Source of the DNA: Scalesia atractyloides
Lineage: Eukaryota > Streptophyta > Magnoliopsida > Asterales > Asteraceae
Direction: 5' to 3'
DNA: 64,000 bases
Assembly (NCBI GenBank): GCA_947069175.1
Contig: CAMTDV010000013.1
Span: 25,175,857-25,239,856, forward strand
The notes beneath the pieces were generated by a model. The model had not been told where the DNA came from, did no database searches, and was given only the letters and a program-made list of their open reading frames with translations. The first letter of the stretch is position 1. Every line of letters begins with the position of its first letter. The translations under genes were made by a program, and so were the position numbers. Below are positions 12,475 through 24,967 of this stretch, piece after piece.

Positions 12475-12584
12475 TTCTCCCCTAATTGTCATTTATCTGT
12501 TCATTTCCTTGAGCCCAATTAAGCTCCGCATTTCAGCAAACTTTATTCTTGGAAGAGCTTTTGTCAATATTTCTTTTGATATGG
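12475..12584 (-). pseudogene. pol: Copia 2 RNase H C-terminus
   Basis: The minus strand encodes the characteristic end of copia pol, with motif ILTKALPRIKFAEMRS, followed by a stop near 12492. It is separated from the rest of RNase H by the insertion at 12585-14544. Confidence 0.8.
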
Positions 12585-14544
12585 TGTAAACCATACTATT
12601 TATCTTATGTATTTTGTATAATATTTTAATATGTTTTTATGAGTATTCGAGTCGGTTTTGTTTGGTTTTACTAAATTTATATCTTTATAGGTGTTCGTCA
12701 GTTTGAAGCTAAAATAGAGAAATATTGAAGATACTTGATCGATTACTGAGTCGAGCTAACATGGTTAATAAACAAAAAAAAACCGAGAGTTTAGAATAAA
12801 TGAAGCTGAAAGTTGAAGGGTGAAATTGCAATTAAAGAAAAGTTGTTAAAGAAATAACTCATGAAAGCCAAGGGCCTAAAGGTGCATATTTGTTGAAACT
12901 TAATTAATTCACCACTAGAAACAAATTGCAAACACAACGTTGGAATTTTGTGCATTTAGACAAAAGTATTTTGGGTCCCACGACCATACATTTTCTTGGT
13001 GTTGACCGAACAAAGAATATTTTTCCAAGTTGACGGCATTATATTTGTTTGTGTGCCGATAGAGTGACATGGAACAGGCCCAAGTATATTCTTTTATGAA
13101 ACGCTAAAAGAGCCCAAGTGTGACGGCATTAAAGTTGTGACCGTATGGAATTAATGGATATATAACGCACATAGTATTCAACACCAAGGGATATAGACGG
13201 AGTGTTCGACGAAGAGATCCTTATTATAGAAATCATACATCGTAATAAGGGGAGCCGAGAAGAAAATTAATTATTCGACTCCACTGTTACATTGATTTTA
13301 TTTAATTTGGGGGTATGGATACGAGCAAAAGATCCAGAAGCCGATTCGGAGAAGAAAGGTTATACAGTTCAAGATACGAGTTTCGGTTCGCAACGAGTTA
13401 GTTTGGTTTTGATATACTTTGTGTTTATTGAATTTATGATCATGATTTATTATTCGTATGAGACTTGTTTCTTTTTCTTAACTATGATTCTTGGCTAGTT
13501 CGTTTTTCTTTCTTGGTTGAGAAGAACAAATAGTTAAAGTTTGGATTCTTATCGGATTTTGATGTTGATTATGGATTTTATTTGAAAAGAAATGACTTTG
13601 GTTCTATGATTTGGTGTGTATGTGTATCTTTACATGTTTATTGATTGATTATTTGTTTCACATAGATTCTGATGAATGTCTTTCATCTAATGAGTTTATG
13701 TTGATTCTCGGGTCCTTGTGTGTTTGGGTAATCTTATGGTGAATGGCCAATAAACCATAGAAACAGTATCATGATTTAATTAAGTTTGGATATTCTACTA
13801 ATTCTAGTCGCTGTGAGGTGATAGGTTATTAATAGGTCAAGGTTGGTAAATTGCTAGGATTAGGTCTTTGTAAGAAGCCGGTTTTAGTTGCCTTCCAATA
13901 TCTTGTCTATTAAACCAAATCAAGTTCCATAGTTGCCTTAGGCTTCCCTCTGTGAGGTAATTGGTCACTTTAGGGCACTTTTCTAGAAGCCTAGATAACC
14001 GTAATGGAGTCTATTTAACCGGTAGTCATAACAATCATACAGAGTTCCATAGGTGTCTTCCCGAGAAGGGTCGGGGGTCATGTTCAATTGTTCTAAGGGT
14101 TTAACATTTAAAGATCCCAATTCCATATCACATTAGCATCTGATAGAAAGCCATTCGATAACAATTGGGATTCCAACCTAGGTAGTCATTTACCATCATC
14201 TGAATTCGTCCTCAGTCCTAGTGCGTGTCTCCGTTCGCTTTAGTTAACTTTAGTTAGTTAACTTTAATTTAATTGCATTCTTAGGGTATTAGAACCCCCC
14301 CCCCCCCAAACATAAAAACAATTAAGTCGAGTCAGTCTTAGATAAGTTAGTCGAGTCCAGTATTCGTAGTCAATAGAGTCTCGTGGGTTCGATACTCGGA
14401 CTTACTTAGGCTATACTGCGTTGACCGGTACACTTGTCGATTGTATGGTCTAGGTTTTAGATATTCTTAGTTTTATAAATTTAAAACTTAGCGTGTCTAG
14501 TTTAGGTTAAAATTAGTTAGTTTTAATTAACCACTTTTAGCACA
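12585..14544. mobile_element. Probable solo LTR inside copia 2
   Basis: A 1,960-bp segment interrupts the copia RNase H codons, beginning TGTAAACC and ending TTAGCACA (TG...CA). Flanks are TATGG (12580-12584) and TACGT (14545-14549), which match at only three of five positions, so the target duplication is weak. It holds a C homopolymer near 14297 and a GGGTTCGATACTCGG block near 14390. No long ORF or retroviral domain is seen. The family is not identified. Confidence 0.5.
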
Positions 14545-14689
14545 TACGTCTTCCTTTTGTAGTTCTCCACTAACATGCTCCACTTGTATTTGTTCATTCT
14601 CTATGCATTCTCTGATGAAATGATATCGCGTATTGATGTGCTTAGATCTTCCATAGAATATTGGGATTCTTTATCAATAATATTGTAGA
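14545..14689 (-). pseudogene. pol: Copia 2 RNase H, middle fragment
   Basis: The minus strand reads NPIFYGRSKHINTRYHFI, the conserved copia RNase H block. It joins the VDNKS motif at 16660-16690 across the solo LTR. Confidence 0.8.
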
Positions 14690-16656
14690 TGTCACACCCT
14701 GATTTCCCGGTGGGCCTGGACTTGGGGTTTATACGTGACGATTGATATCAGTAATCAAAAAGCACAGCGGAAGATGGGATTTTAAATTAAATTATTACAA
14801 GTACAATATATTGTCGGATAGTTCAAAAATATATATACAGACAGATTTGTACAAAAAGATCCACAGGCGGATCGAATATAACAAAAAGAGACTTAAGACT
14901 AATAGGTCTTTCGTGGAGTTACAAATTCCAAATCTCCTAGACCGAGCAGCTCCAGCCTATTCTGTATTTGCTATATCACATGCGCTTAGTTTTTTGAAAA
15001 TATGTCAGTTTTCACCCGTAAATACAATTAACCGACACATTTGAAAATCTTTTCAAAAATGTTTGGACATCATTGGTATATAATTTCTTAAATATAACTT
15101 GGGATAAGATAATGTTTGTTGTTACTAGTTTTACATGCTTGTCAATACATATGGGGACCGAAGATGAAAACCGGTACATGATTAACTGACGTGCTTGTCA
15201 ATATATATATATATATATATGTTTATATAAAGGCATTAGCGTCTTTCAGGTGTATGCCTACACCCCGCGCTTAGGTCATGACAACTTGCAAATTAAGTGA
15301 GCCGAGGATATCTAGGAAACGGTCGTATTTACCCCCAATGTTTAAGTTATCAAGAAAACGAATTAAAACGGGTTATTTAAATTTTGGACATCATTCGTCA
15401 TTGATTTAATACCGACCAAGCATCTAGTGTCGTATCTCAAGCCCGTATAGAGAAAATAGGCTATAAGAGTATTTACCTGCGCTAGTCTTTACAAATCAAA
15501 GACGTTAAGCACAACCGTAATCAAAACAACCTAATCACAGGCGCAATTTACTGGAGGCTCCTAGTCTGGAATGAACGGAACTATGATCCCTTAGAATGTT
15601 AACGGGTCTTATGCAAGTCATTTGACTTTAACCGGTTAACTTAATAATTTCGTTCGATTTGCTAGATTAAGTGGAGACCGGATAGAATGTGGTTTATATC
15701 CTTTCAAGTACAAAGACTCATATAATATGAGTCAAATAACTAAACATTCTGATTAGAACTGATTTAGAACGGTTTTGACCCGATTCAGCTGACTTATATA
15801 TATTATGCTATATAAGTCAACCGTACGCGCATAAGAGGCACCAGGTGGTCGAATGGGTCTATGATAAGTCCATAATGCCAAAATATGCTTTATTATATTA
15901 CAACACCAGTTTCATAATCAGATTACAAGATTATTTGGTTTTAAAACCATTTTTAGGCAACTTAACATGATCTTCAGAAGGTGCCATCATAAGAGATTAA
16001 CCAAAAGTCAAAGCAAAAGTCCCGTTCGATTTGAATTTTGGCTTGATCGAAATGGTCATAACCGAAAGTCAAAGCAAAAGTCAATTTGCTTGACTTTATG
16101 GCTAATAACTAGCCTATAATGAAAAAGAACTGAAGGAGAACACTTACAGGTGTTCAAAGGAAATCTTAAACTTTATGTTGGAGGCCTCTTATGAGTAGAA
16201 GCAACTCCAAGATAGAAAGAAAGAAATATTTTAACGTGCAAGTTTGAATGTGTGAAGAATGGGGTTATTTATAGTTGAGTCCAAGCCCTCAATTCTTGCC
16301 AAGTGTGATTAGAGATGTTTAGGAAAGGATTAGTGTCATCACACATGTCCAAAGCAGAAGAAAAGTGGCAAAATCGCGACATTGGTGGCAAGGGCAGCAG
16401 CAACAGCTGCAGCTGCCAGTGAAGGCCTTATGGACCGTAAGGACCTCTGGCACGCCTCTGGTTTTCAAACATCCTTACGATCCATAAGGGACCATTAGAA
16501 GCCATTTTTTGGCTTTTGTCCATCTTTAACCCCTCAACTTCAATCTTCCACATCTTTATGAATTCGGGTCCCTCTCGTCCAACTTACTGGGAATATTTGA
16601 GAGTTCATCGGACACGTGTTGCCATATTATTTGCCATAATTTTCTGAGGTGTCACA
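14690..16656 (-). mobile_element. Solo LTR (gypsy, same family as 54082-56663) in copia 2
   Basis: A 1,967-bp LTR, TGTGACACC at 16656 to GGGTGTGACA at 14690 in minus orientation, with TATAAATA at 16266-16273. It shares blocks with the LTR at 54082, notably around CTACACCCCGCGCTTAGGTC and GAGCCGAGGATATC. There is no internal region or partner LTR. Flanks GTAGA and ACAGA match at three of five positions, so the duplication is imperfect. Confidence 0.78.
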
Positions 16657-18060
16657 ACAGATTTGTTGTCCACGCGAAGTGTCACTCTGTTTGGCTTCTC
16701 TCCTGTACATTCACTTAGTAATCCTTGTAACCATAGTGCTTGACAAGCTGCAGATGTTACGGCCATAAATTATGATTCACATGAGGATAGTGCACAGTTG
16801 CTTGTTTAGGACTTTCCCATGTTATTGGTGCATCATTGTAGTAAATATCATTCTAGTAGTGCCTTTGCCATCGTCTGGATCTACACCATAACTGCTATCA
16901 CTATAGCCTATTAAGTCTTTGCCTTTTCCTCTATCATATATAATTCCATAGTTTATGCTTCCCTTGATATATCTCAGAAGGTGCTTCACAGCTGCATATG
17001 TGTTGATGTCGGTTTCTCCATGTAACGACTTACAAATCCAACTGCATAATTTATATCTGGTCTTGTAAGAGTGAGATATCTTAAGCTTTCGATTAGTCTT
17101 CTATATTCTGTTGGATTGACTGGTTCACTTTTGTCTTCTTGGATAACATTCTTCTAGTCCTACTTCTTTTAATACTTTGACGGATTGCATTATTCTAATC
17201 CTGCTTCTTTCAAGACTTTCTTTGCATAGGCTGATTGTTTAAAGTAAATCTTCCCATTTGCTTGACTAACTTCAATTCCCAAGTAATATGTCAATGGTCT
17301 TAGGTCTCTCATTTCAAATTTAGTTTCCATCTCTTTCTTGAAGCCATCAATATCCTTGATTGAACTTCCCGTTACTATAATATCATCTACGTATACTCCA
17401 ATAATTAATGTACACTTTCACGTGACTCGTTTATACATTGCTTGCTCTTGAGGACATCTTACAAGTCCTATGTTCTTTAGTGTATCGTTTAAGTGAATGT
17501 TCCAAACTCTAGGTGCTTGTTTTTTACCGTATAGAGCTTTCTTGAGTTTATACACTAATTTCTCTTTTCCTTTCTCCACAAACCTTTCTGGTTGTGTCCC
17601 ATACACATCTTCCTTTAATTCACCGTTCAGGAAGGCTGATTTTACATCTAGATGGTGTACAGACCATCCTTGTTGTGCTGCTAAAGCAAGTAATAACCTT
17701 ACTGTTTCCATTCTTGTTACAGGGGCGAATACTTCATTGTAATCAATTCCATGTTTCTGGACATATCATTTTGCCACTAATCTTGCTTTATACTTGGTAA
17801 TTTCTCCATTTAGCATCTCTTTTTATCTTGAATACCCATTTTAACCCAATAGGTTTCTGCTTTGTAGGTAAATTTGTTAAGAACCAAGTATTATTCTTTT
17901 TGATTAAGTCTATCTCATTCTTCATAGCTTCCTCCCATTGAGGATGTCTAGAGCAGTTTCTTGATAACTCCTAGGTTCTTCATCATAAGCTAGGTATAAA
18001 TGCTCATATTCTTCGAGATCGAGAGCTCTACTATCTCTATTGATACTATTCAATGATCTA
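16657..18060 (-). pseudogene. pol: Copia 2 RT and RNase H N-terminal part
   Basis: The minus strand encodes RT with a PIGLKWVFKIK block (about 17860), LDVKSAFLNGEL (about 17640), LYGKKQAPRVWN (about 17520) and the catalytic YVDDI near 17390. RNase H follows, to VDNKS at about 16665. Frameshifts and stops are numerous; the longest open stretch is 17711-17418. The K in LYGKKQAP replaces the usual L. Confidence 0.83.
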
Positions 18061-18110
18061 GCTCCTCATCAATATACACGCAATTTTCAGCAAAATAGCC
18101 ACCAACCAAA

Positions 18111-18660
18111 CGTTCATGAGTACCTTAAATAAAGGTTGAAAACTAAGTTTAATAAATTATTCAAAACAATCCTAAAAATATATAACAAAACTTTAAAAAT
18201 AAAAATCGTATAAAAATAATATACTTCACGATCTCTATTTAACGCAGCGGCCCTCGTTCTTTGTTGTGAAGTTTCTTCGTCTTCACCATCTTCTTCTATC
18301 TCATCAACAATTTTAGCCGTCTCAAGCATCATGCTAAGAAAAAAATTCCTAGCATTTTCTTCGTCCGATGAAGAACTCGTGACGATTATTTTTAAAAGAT
18401 ATAGATGAAGAAGAGAAGAATATATAAAAGATGGAGAGTGTGATGAGTTTTCTAAAAGATATAGATGAACGTGAGAGAATAATACATAAAAGATGGAGAG
18501 TGTGGTGATTTTTTGGGTGTAAAATGAGGGTTATGTAGTGTTTAAAATAAATAAAAAAATGTTTTTTTTATGTAAATAGCCATCATTCAACAACATAATT
18601 TTTAAAAATCAAGTCGGGACGAACGGGAAATATCTCCAATGGCACCGAAGGTGAGACAAG
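18111..18660 (-). pseudogene. Possible PIF/Harbinger-type transposase N-terminal remnant
   Basis: The minus strand from about 18390 encodes a Ser/Asp/Glu-rich run followed by LNRDRE at about 18235. This resembles the acidic leader and (P)RDRE motif before the nuclease domain of plant Harbinger-like proteins. It then runs into AT-rich sequence with no DDE domain. The GC-rich block at 18600-18700 could be an element terminus. The assignment rests on short motifs. Confidence 0.35.
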
Positions 18661-19250
18661 GGGTGGTGTTCCCTGTAAGGGTCCCCCTCCACGTCTGCCC
18701 CCTGATACCCACAGCAAACTCACATCGGACCGCCTAAGAGTTGAGAAATCGGCAAGTCTATAGATACAACTAATGTTTCCATGTTGTACTAAAGGTAGAC
18801 CAACATACTATTAACGATGATTTACATTTCACTAACATGCCGTTGTCACACAATTGGTCACAGCTAGTGCAACAGGCATTACCTGTACATACAAAAAACA
18901 TGTCTGGGAATAGTGTTTGTCAATAATTGGTGCATATAGGCAGTTGTTGAATCAATTCCCTTTTCTTTTTGTTTTCCTTGATTGCAATGTGAATATATAA
19001 ATAAATATATATATATATATAGACATTAACACGAAGCTATTAGTTTGTGTAGTGAAAACTATGTTTTGTTGTAAACCATTTAACCGGGGTTCGAATTCAT
19101 CCTAAAACTCGTTTTCTTATAATCCTTTTTATACTTCTTTAATTTAGAAGTGTGATTCCTGTTATATGATTGTACACAGCTTAGTTATAGGTTTGATTAT
19201 AATGAATTCTTTTAAAACTCTCAATATAGTGGAAACTACTACTGAAAAAA
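18661..19250. other. Intergenic, no confident feature
   Basis: AT-rich DNA with a short TA repeat near 19000-19020. Nothing further is recognised. Confidence 0.4.
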
Positions 19251-20109
19251 AATATTAATAGGCAATTATTTGAGGTTTTATTTTATAGGAAAGGGTTATC
19301 TTGAGAACAAGAATTTTTGTGAGAACCCTAGGAACAATTTTCATCCATAGATCATCTTAAATCAAGGTTTAAGATTAGTGGGGGTTTAAATGAGAAGGTA
19401 ATCATTAAATAAGATTAAAAGGGCAGTACTGTAAAATCATATACAATTACCCTTCACCCTCTAGATTCACCTTCTCCCTCACAAAATCGAATCAACATCT
19501 TCCAGATCCAACATCTTTCTCACAAAATCAACCTGCAGATCTGAAGTTATTAAAGATTTTTTAGGAAGAAAAAGATGAATGAACGATAATCGAACCGACA
19601 GTGAACGAAAAGGGCCACTGAAAGACGCCTTACAGAATTCCATATCCACCATCTTCCTCATGAAATCAACCTGAAAACCGGAATTTATCGAAGGTTTTGC
19701 GGAGGAATTAACAATGATCGAACCGACAGTGAACATTAAGAGGCCGCTGGAGTACTTTTAATGCTTTTAAGGTCACCCAGGTTTTTCTAATTGTATTATT
19801 ACTCTGTTTCATCAAAAACAAGTTAGAACTCTTGATGTGATCAAAATATCGTTCTATTTTATGTGTTTGGTGTTGTGGTGGTAATATAGGAAATTGAGTA
19901 TTAATTTGTGGAAAATCTCTACTATGTTTTCATAAATTGTGTTTTGAGATCATGAAATTAGTGCTGGAATGTTCTTATTGTCTATATCATGATATATATG
20001 TATGCAATTTGACTTAAGGGAGCATCCATTTGAGTTCTGGTATATTGCTTACACATTGACAAATTTACATTGCCATCGGTTCTGATTTGATCTAATATGT
20101 GATTTTGAA

Positions 20110-20582
20110 ATCCATGATTAAACAAAAACAAAAAGTTACACATGTGTAAAAAGAAACACTTACAATGTGTAAATGGAAACTTTGTATGACATCTTTACAC
20201 ATGTTTAACTTAGAATTTGCACACGTGTAAAACAGAAACACTTACACATATGTAAAGCAAATAGTTACATGTGTAACTGAGACTTTACACATGTGTAAAA
20301 TAAAAACTTACACATGAAAATCTAAACACCCATATAAAAAAGTAGAAATGTGCAGTGAATGCAAGTGTGAAACGGATTGTTGGAGAAATGAATGTGGAAA
20401 AAAGTCTTGATTGTGAGATGCATGTTATGTATGATTGGGATCTGGTAAGTGTTCCCCAATTGAATAATTTGGAAGGTAAATTTGTTTTTTTATTGTTCAT
20501 CATAGTTATGAAGGTTTACAAATGTGTAAATCATAACCATTCTAAAAAAGTAAGCATATATATGAAGATTTACACATGTGTA

Positions 20583-20625
<43 letters not shown>

Positions 20626-21480
20626 GTTAAAAAAATAAGCATAGATATGAAGTTTTACACATGTGTAAATCACAATAGTTTATAAAAAATAGATATGAAG
20701 GTTTACATATGTGTAAATCATTATAGTTAAAAAAATAAGCATAGGTATGAAGGTTTACATATGTGTTAATTATACTAGCATGATGAAAATAAACATAGAT
20801 ATGAAGGTATACACATATGTACATCATAATAGGTTAAAAAATAATAGATATGAAAGTTTACACATGTGTAAATCATTATGGTTAAAAAAATTAACACAGA
20901 TTCAAAGGTTTACACATGTCTAAATCATGATAGTTAAAAAATTTAAGCATAGATTTGAAGGTTTACACATGTGTTAATTATACTAGTTAAAGAAAATAAC
21001 CATTCCATTTTTGTACTTCTGAATATAACTTAGATTTGTTTGGCTCCATCCACCTGTTTTGGGTTTGAAATATAAATTTGTTTGTTGGAGTTTGTAGACA
21101 GCTGTATTTAGGGCAACAAATTTGAACCGAATCCTTAAAGCGAGTTAACAGTATATCAAACCAATATCCAGATTTCAAACTCCTTCGAATATGTTGCTCT
21201 CTCCTTGATCTTTAATTTCCTTTTATGCAGATTTTTTGAAGGTCCATGTGATGGAATGCACAACCAATGCTTTCAGGAGTCATGGTGACAAACTCTAAAG
21301 TTTTGTGGTTGAACTCAAGTGTAGGTCGGTTCATTGTAAATATAATGTTTACAAGTGTTTAAGTAAGATGTTTACACATGTGTAAATCATCTTAGTTAAT
21401 ATTGTATTTGTGTAATTAAGAAACTTACAAATGTGTAAATAAGATGTTTACATATGTAGTGTATGTGTAAGTCAGCCAGA
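20110..21480. repeat. Palindrome array TTTACACATGTGTAAA
   Basis: Perfect 16-bp palindromes at 20284-20299, 20569-20584, 20654-20669, 20857-20872 and 21371-21386, with at least six one- or two-mismatch copies between (near 20701, 20757, 20908, 20960, 21429). From 20560 to 20980 they sit in loose tandem units of roughly 50-100 bp that include AAGCATAGATATGAAGG-like sequence. Confidence 0.85.
20583..20625. repeat. (AAT)n microsatellite
   Basis: About fourteen AAT units directly following one of the palindromes. It gives a spurious poly-Asn reading frame. Confidence 0.95.
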
Positions 21481-21740
21481 TGATTTGTTTAGAATAGCAG
21501 TAAAAACAAATGGCATAATGGTATTGTACTTTTGTCACTTTGACCATGTATATTTCAGAAAAAATGTACATTTTATTGTTGGTTTGAAAATGGCAAAGAG
21601 AGCTTGAGAGTTCAATTGTAAAAGCCCAAAAAGTGATACGAAGATTGTACTTTGGAAAGAGAATATTCACCGAGAAGACGTGATCAAGAAAACATTGGAG
21701 TCTGAGAGAGACAAAAATGAAAGAAAAAAAGACTAGATAA

Positions 21741-21984
21741 TATTATGGATTATTATCTATTAATGGTGTGACTATTCACTTGTATTTACCATTATATCTA
21801 TTAATGATGTGACTATCCACTTGCATTTGCCATTATATCATGACTCTCCATGTACTTAACACCCATCTTGTAAGCCTATAAATAGAGGCACATGTGATCC
21901 ATATTATATACCAAAAATAAGATATCCATTTCCCCAATCTCTTTTCTTATCTCTATAATGTTAATAGGCTAGTTGTTTCAAACA
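21741..21984 (+). repeat. 5' LTR of copia 3
   Basis: A 244-bp LTR starting TATTATGG (TG changed to TA) and ending TTTCAAACA. It has TATAAATA near 21877. It carries about 30 bp absent from the 3' LTR, giving two copies of a GTGACTATCCACTTG-like block. Confidence 0.87.
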
Positions 21985-22000
21985 CGTTATCAGCATGACT
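21985..22000 (+). other. Primer-binding-site region of copia 3
   Basis: CGTTATCAGCATGAC follows the LTR. It resembles the TTATCAGCACG primer motif of many plant copia elements. The tRNA identity is not established here. Confidence 0.5.
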
Positions 22001-22029
22001 TGCTTTTGGAGTTAGATCGTATTATCACA

Positions 22030-23842
22030 AGCATACGGAGTGTTCAACTAAACGTCCTATTAGTGGTGAAGATGTATGTCTAATAGACAGTGCTACTACG
22101 CATATGATTCTAAAGAAAAAGAATTATTTCTCTAGTTTAACAATAAAAGATGCAAGCGTTGGTACTATATCCGGTAAAACAAAATTAATTGAAGGCTTTA
22201 GAGAAACTTATGTAGTTCTACAAAGTGGAACTTTGCTCATGCATTATTTTCCCCACTATCTCAAAGAAATCTAATAAGCTTTCAAAGATATTCATCTAAA
22301 TGGATATCATCTTGAGACTACAAGTGAGAGACATGATGAGTACCTTCAAATCACAAGTATGATTTTGGGTAAAAAGCATATATTAGAGAAGTTACCCGTA
22401 TTTTTCTTTGGTTTGTATTATACTAAAATTGATGCAGTTAAATCAAATGCAATTATAAACCATAACTTTATGGACCGAGAAAATTTTATAATTTGGCATG
22501 ACCGGTTAGGCCATCTCAGATCAATAATGATGCGAAAAATTATAAAAAATTCATATGGTCATTCTTTGAAGAACCAGAAGATTCTTCAATCTACGAATAT
22601 TACATGTGTTGCATGCTCACAAGGGAAGTTAATCACTCGCCCATCACCAGTTAAGGTATGGACAGAATCCTTGAGTTTTTTTAGAAAGAATACATGTGGA
22701 TATATGTGGGCCTATACACCCTCCTAGTGGACCATTTAGATACTTTATGGTCTTAATTGATGCATCAATTAGATGGTCACATGTGAGTTTACTATCAAGT
22801 CGTAATATGGTATTTGCATGACTACTTACTCAATTAATAAGGCTAACCCCAAACCTTCAATGATTACTGCATGTCTGTTGGCATAAGTGTAGAGCATCAT
22901 GTACCTCATGTACATACACAAAATGGACTTGCTGAATCGCTTATCAAGTGACTTCAAATGATTACAAGACCAATGATAATAAAATCAAAACTTCCAGCAT
23001 CTGCTTGGGGGCATGCAATTTACTTGCAGCAACAATAATTCGCATCAGGCCAACGAGTTACCACACTTCCTCCCCATTAAAGTTGGTTTTTGGTCAGGAA
23101 CCAGATATTTCCCATCTAAGGAATTTCGGCCGTGCCATATATGTTCCTATCGCTCCACTACAACGCACAAAGATGGGACCTCAAAGGAGATTAGGAATAT
23201 ATGTTGGGTATGAATCACCATCGATCATTAAGTATTTCGAGCCATCAACGGGTGATTTATTTACGGCTCGATTTGGTGATTGTCATTTTGTTGAAACAAC
23301 ATTCCCAACATTAGGGGAGATAAAAAGCAGCTGAAAAATAATAATATAATTTGGAATGAATTATTATTATCTCATTTTGGTCCTCAAACTAAACAGTGTG
23401 AACTAGAAGTTCAAAGGATAATTCATTTACAAAGATTAGCAAATCAATTAGCAGACGCATTCACTAACCCAAAGAGAGTGACTAAGTCACACATACCAGC
23501 TGCTAATGCTCCAGTAAAAATAAGTGTCCCAAAAGGACAACCACATGTTGGAAATGAGTCTAATGGACGCCTCAAACGTGGTAGACCAATCGGTTTTAAA
23601 GATACAAATCCTCGAAAGGAAAAATGAGCAAATAATGGAGATGGTCAATTCGATCTAATGATAATGCCAAGAAAAGAGTCTCCTGAAGAGACACTAGACA
23701 TGATGGTCCCAGAAGAACCTCAGGTACCTGAAAATGAAGAGATTTCAATAAATTATATCATGTCTAGAAAGGTATGGAACCGAAATGAAATCGACATCGA
23801 TGACAAATTTTCATATAATGTAGCACTAGAAGTAATGGAAAA
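22030..23842 (+). pseudogene. pol: Copia 3 protease and integrase remnant
   Basis: Protease motif LIDSATTHMIL at about 22080. GAG-pre-integrase IWHDRLGHL at about 22490 and the zinc-binding CVACSQGK at about 22605. Integrase continues at 22948-23334 (PLKLVFGQEPDISHLRNFG) and a linker at 23658-23842. Frames are broken between 22727 and 22948. The reading frame is cut by element B after codon 23838-23842. Confidence 0.85.
23838..23842 (+). other. Target-site duplication GAAAA (left) of element B
   Basis: GAAAA directly before the 5' LTR is repeated at 35281-35285 directly after the 3' LTR. Confidence 0.93.
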
Positions 23843-24027
23843 TGTAACATCCGTAAAAAACCGGGTTAACCAAACCCGCTTCGTTTATTAACCGAACATT
23901 CAGTTAAAAATTTCGTTGTGTATTTAATGCTCAAATTAATTTTATACAATACATAATTAATAAATATATTAGAATTTAAAATCTATAATTGAAAATTTAT
24001 AATAAATAATGAAATAAAAATAAATTG

Positions 24028-24110
24028 CTGATGCCGGGTTTCGAACCCGGGTCAGCCGGATGAAGCCTAGTAACTTAACTCACACACATCCAACCACTCC
24101 GCCACTTGTG
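24028..24110 (-). repeat. Antisense tRNA-like module in U3 of the B 5' LTR
   Basis: Read on the minus strand it has an A-box-like TGGCGGAGTGGTTGGATG, a long variable segment and a perfect T-arm CCGGG TTCGAAA CCCGG. Its length and box spacing resemble a tRNA-Ser or tRNA-Leu derivative. It lies about 270 bp upstream of the TATA box and points out of the element. Confidence 0.75.
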
Positions 24111-24372
24111 TTATTTGATGATATATCGAAACAATTAATTCATATAACAAAACTCGAAATCAAATTCAGTCAACAACGCGCCCATTTCGCAGTCGCCGGA
24201 AATCCCGACGACTTCGCCAATTATTGTCGGTTTCTATTGACTTAACGGAAGTATTAATCTCAACGTCGGTTATAACCGATGTCTAATCCCGCGACATCAG
24301 TCATAACCGCCGGAAGAAAGCTGACCAACGAATCAAGACAGAAATCGGACCCAATTCATCGATATTCTTTCC

Positions 24373-24380
24373 TATAAATA
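24373..24380 (+). promoter_or_regulatory. TATA box, B 5' LTR
   Basis: TATAAATA in a CCTATAAATACACA context. The expected RNA start is near 24405, so the tRNA-like array lies inside the genomic RNA leader. Confidence 0.75.
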
Positions 24381-24967
24381 CACACCCAAGCCTCTGGTAG
24401 TCTTTTCGCTCAAAATCGCACCATTTCTCAAAGCAATTTCATTCGCCGGAAATATTCTGCCATCACCGGACTTTCGCCGGAAAACCGAGACTCACATCAA
24501 AACGGTAAATACCTCGACTCTTTCTGTTTCAATCCATTGTTAGACCATTACTAACATCAATCCATCACCCAGAATCAATCCCAGACGACGTTGCCGGATA
24601 TTCTGTACTAACCGGAAAATCGCTGGAATTTCCAAAATCACGCTGTTAATCGGTATGATCATCTAAACCTCCTGTTAATCATGGTTTAGTAACTCAATTT
24701 CACATCTAATCAATCAAAACTGTTAATTGATCCGAACAGACGGAGCTCACAAAACAGAGCCGACGAATCCTTGCCGGAGTTCTGAGAAAGACATCTGTTT
24801 CGGTACATTCTTTCCCCAAACCCTCTCTGTCCATTACATTTCAATCGCTTATAAATTTCGTTAATCGAATTAAACAAGAACAGTTGATTAATCGTTGTCT
24901 GTGTTCTTGAGCGAAGAAGACGAAGTCGACTATGTTTATAAGATTAATTAAAATCAGTATAATAAAC

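Larger units (their letters stand above)
12269..18110 (-). mobile_element. Copia-type LTR retrotransposon 2 (minus strand, split by two solo LTRs, 5' truncated)
   Basis: A minus-strand copia RT and RNase H runs from about 18060 to 12484. It is interrupted at 16657/14689 and at 14545/12584 by LTR-sized insertions. The pol pieces read on across both gaps in the expected domain order. A short 3' LTR candidate is at 12269-12474. No integrase, gag or 5' LTR is recognisable to the right of 18110, so the 5' half is lost. Confidence 0.8.
19251..21740. repeat. AT-rich non-autonomous repeat locus, left half
   Basis: Contains TTGTGAGAACCCTAGGAAC (about 19317) and many copies of a palindrome based on TTTACACATGTGTAAA. 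The same repeat style resumes at 37740-38100, on the other side of copia 3, so both sides were probably one locus before that insertion. Non-autonomous Asteraceae repeats of this style come to mind, but the class is uncertain and no transposase is visible. Confidence 0.5.

Noticed and set aside
14297..14311. Poly-C tract as a functional signal
   Set aside because: A homopolymer in a non-coding LTR-like segment; its length is the kind of feature most prone to assembly error.
14742..15044. A 100-codon plus-strand frame as a gene
   Set aside because: It lies inside a minus-strand solo LTR, has no domain, and is not conserved as a frame in the related LTR at 54082.
20283..21480. CRISPR-like array from regularly repeated palindromes
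   Set aside because: Plant nuclear DNA, irregular spacing, no unique spacers of constant length and no cas genes; a repeat-element array is the simpler reading.
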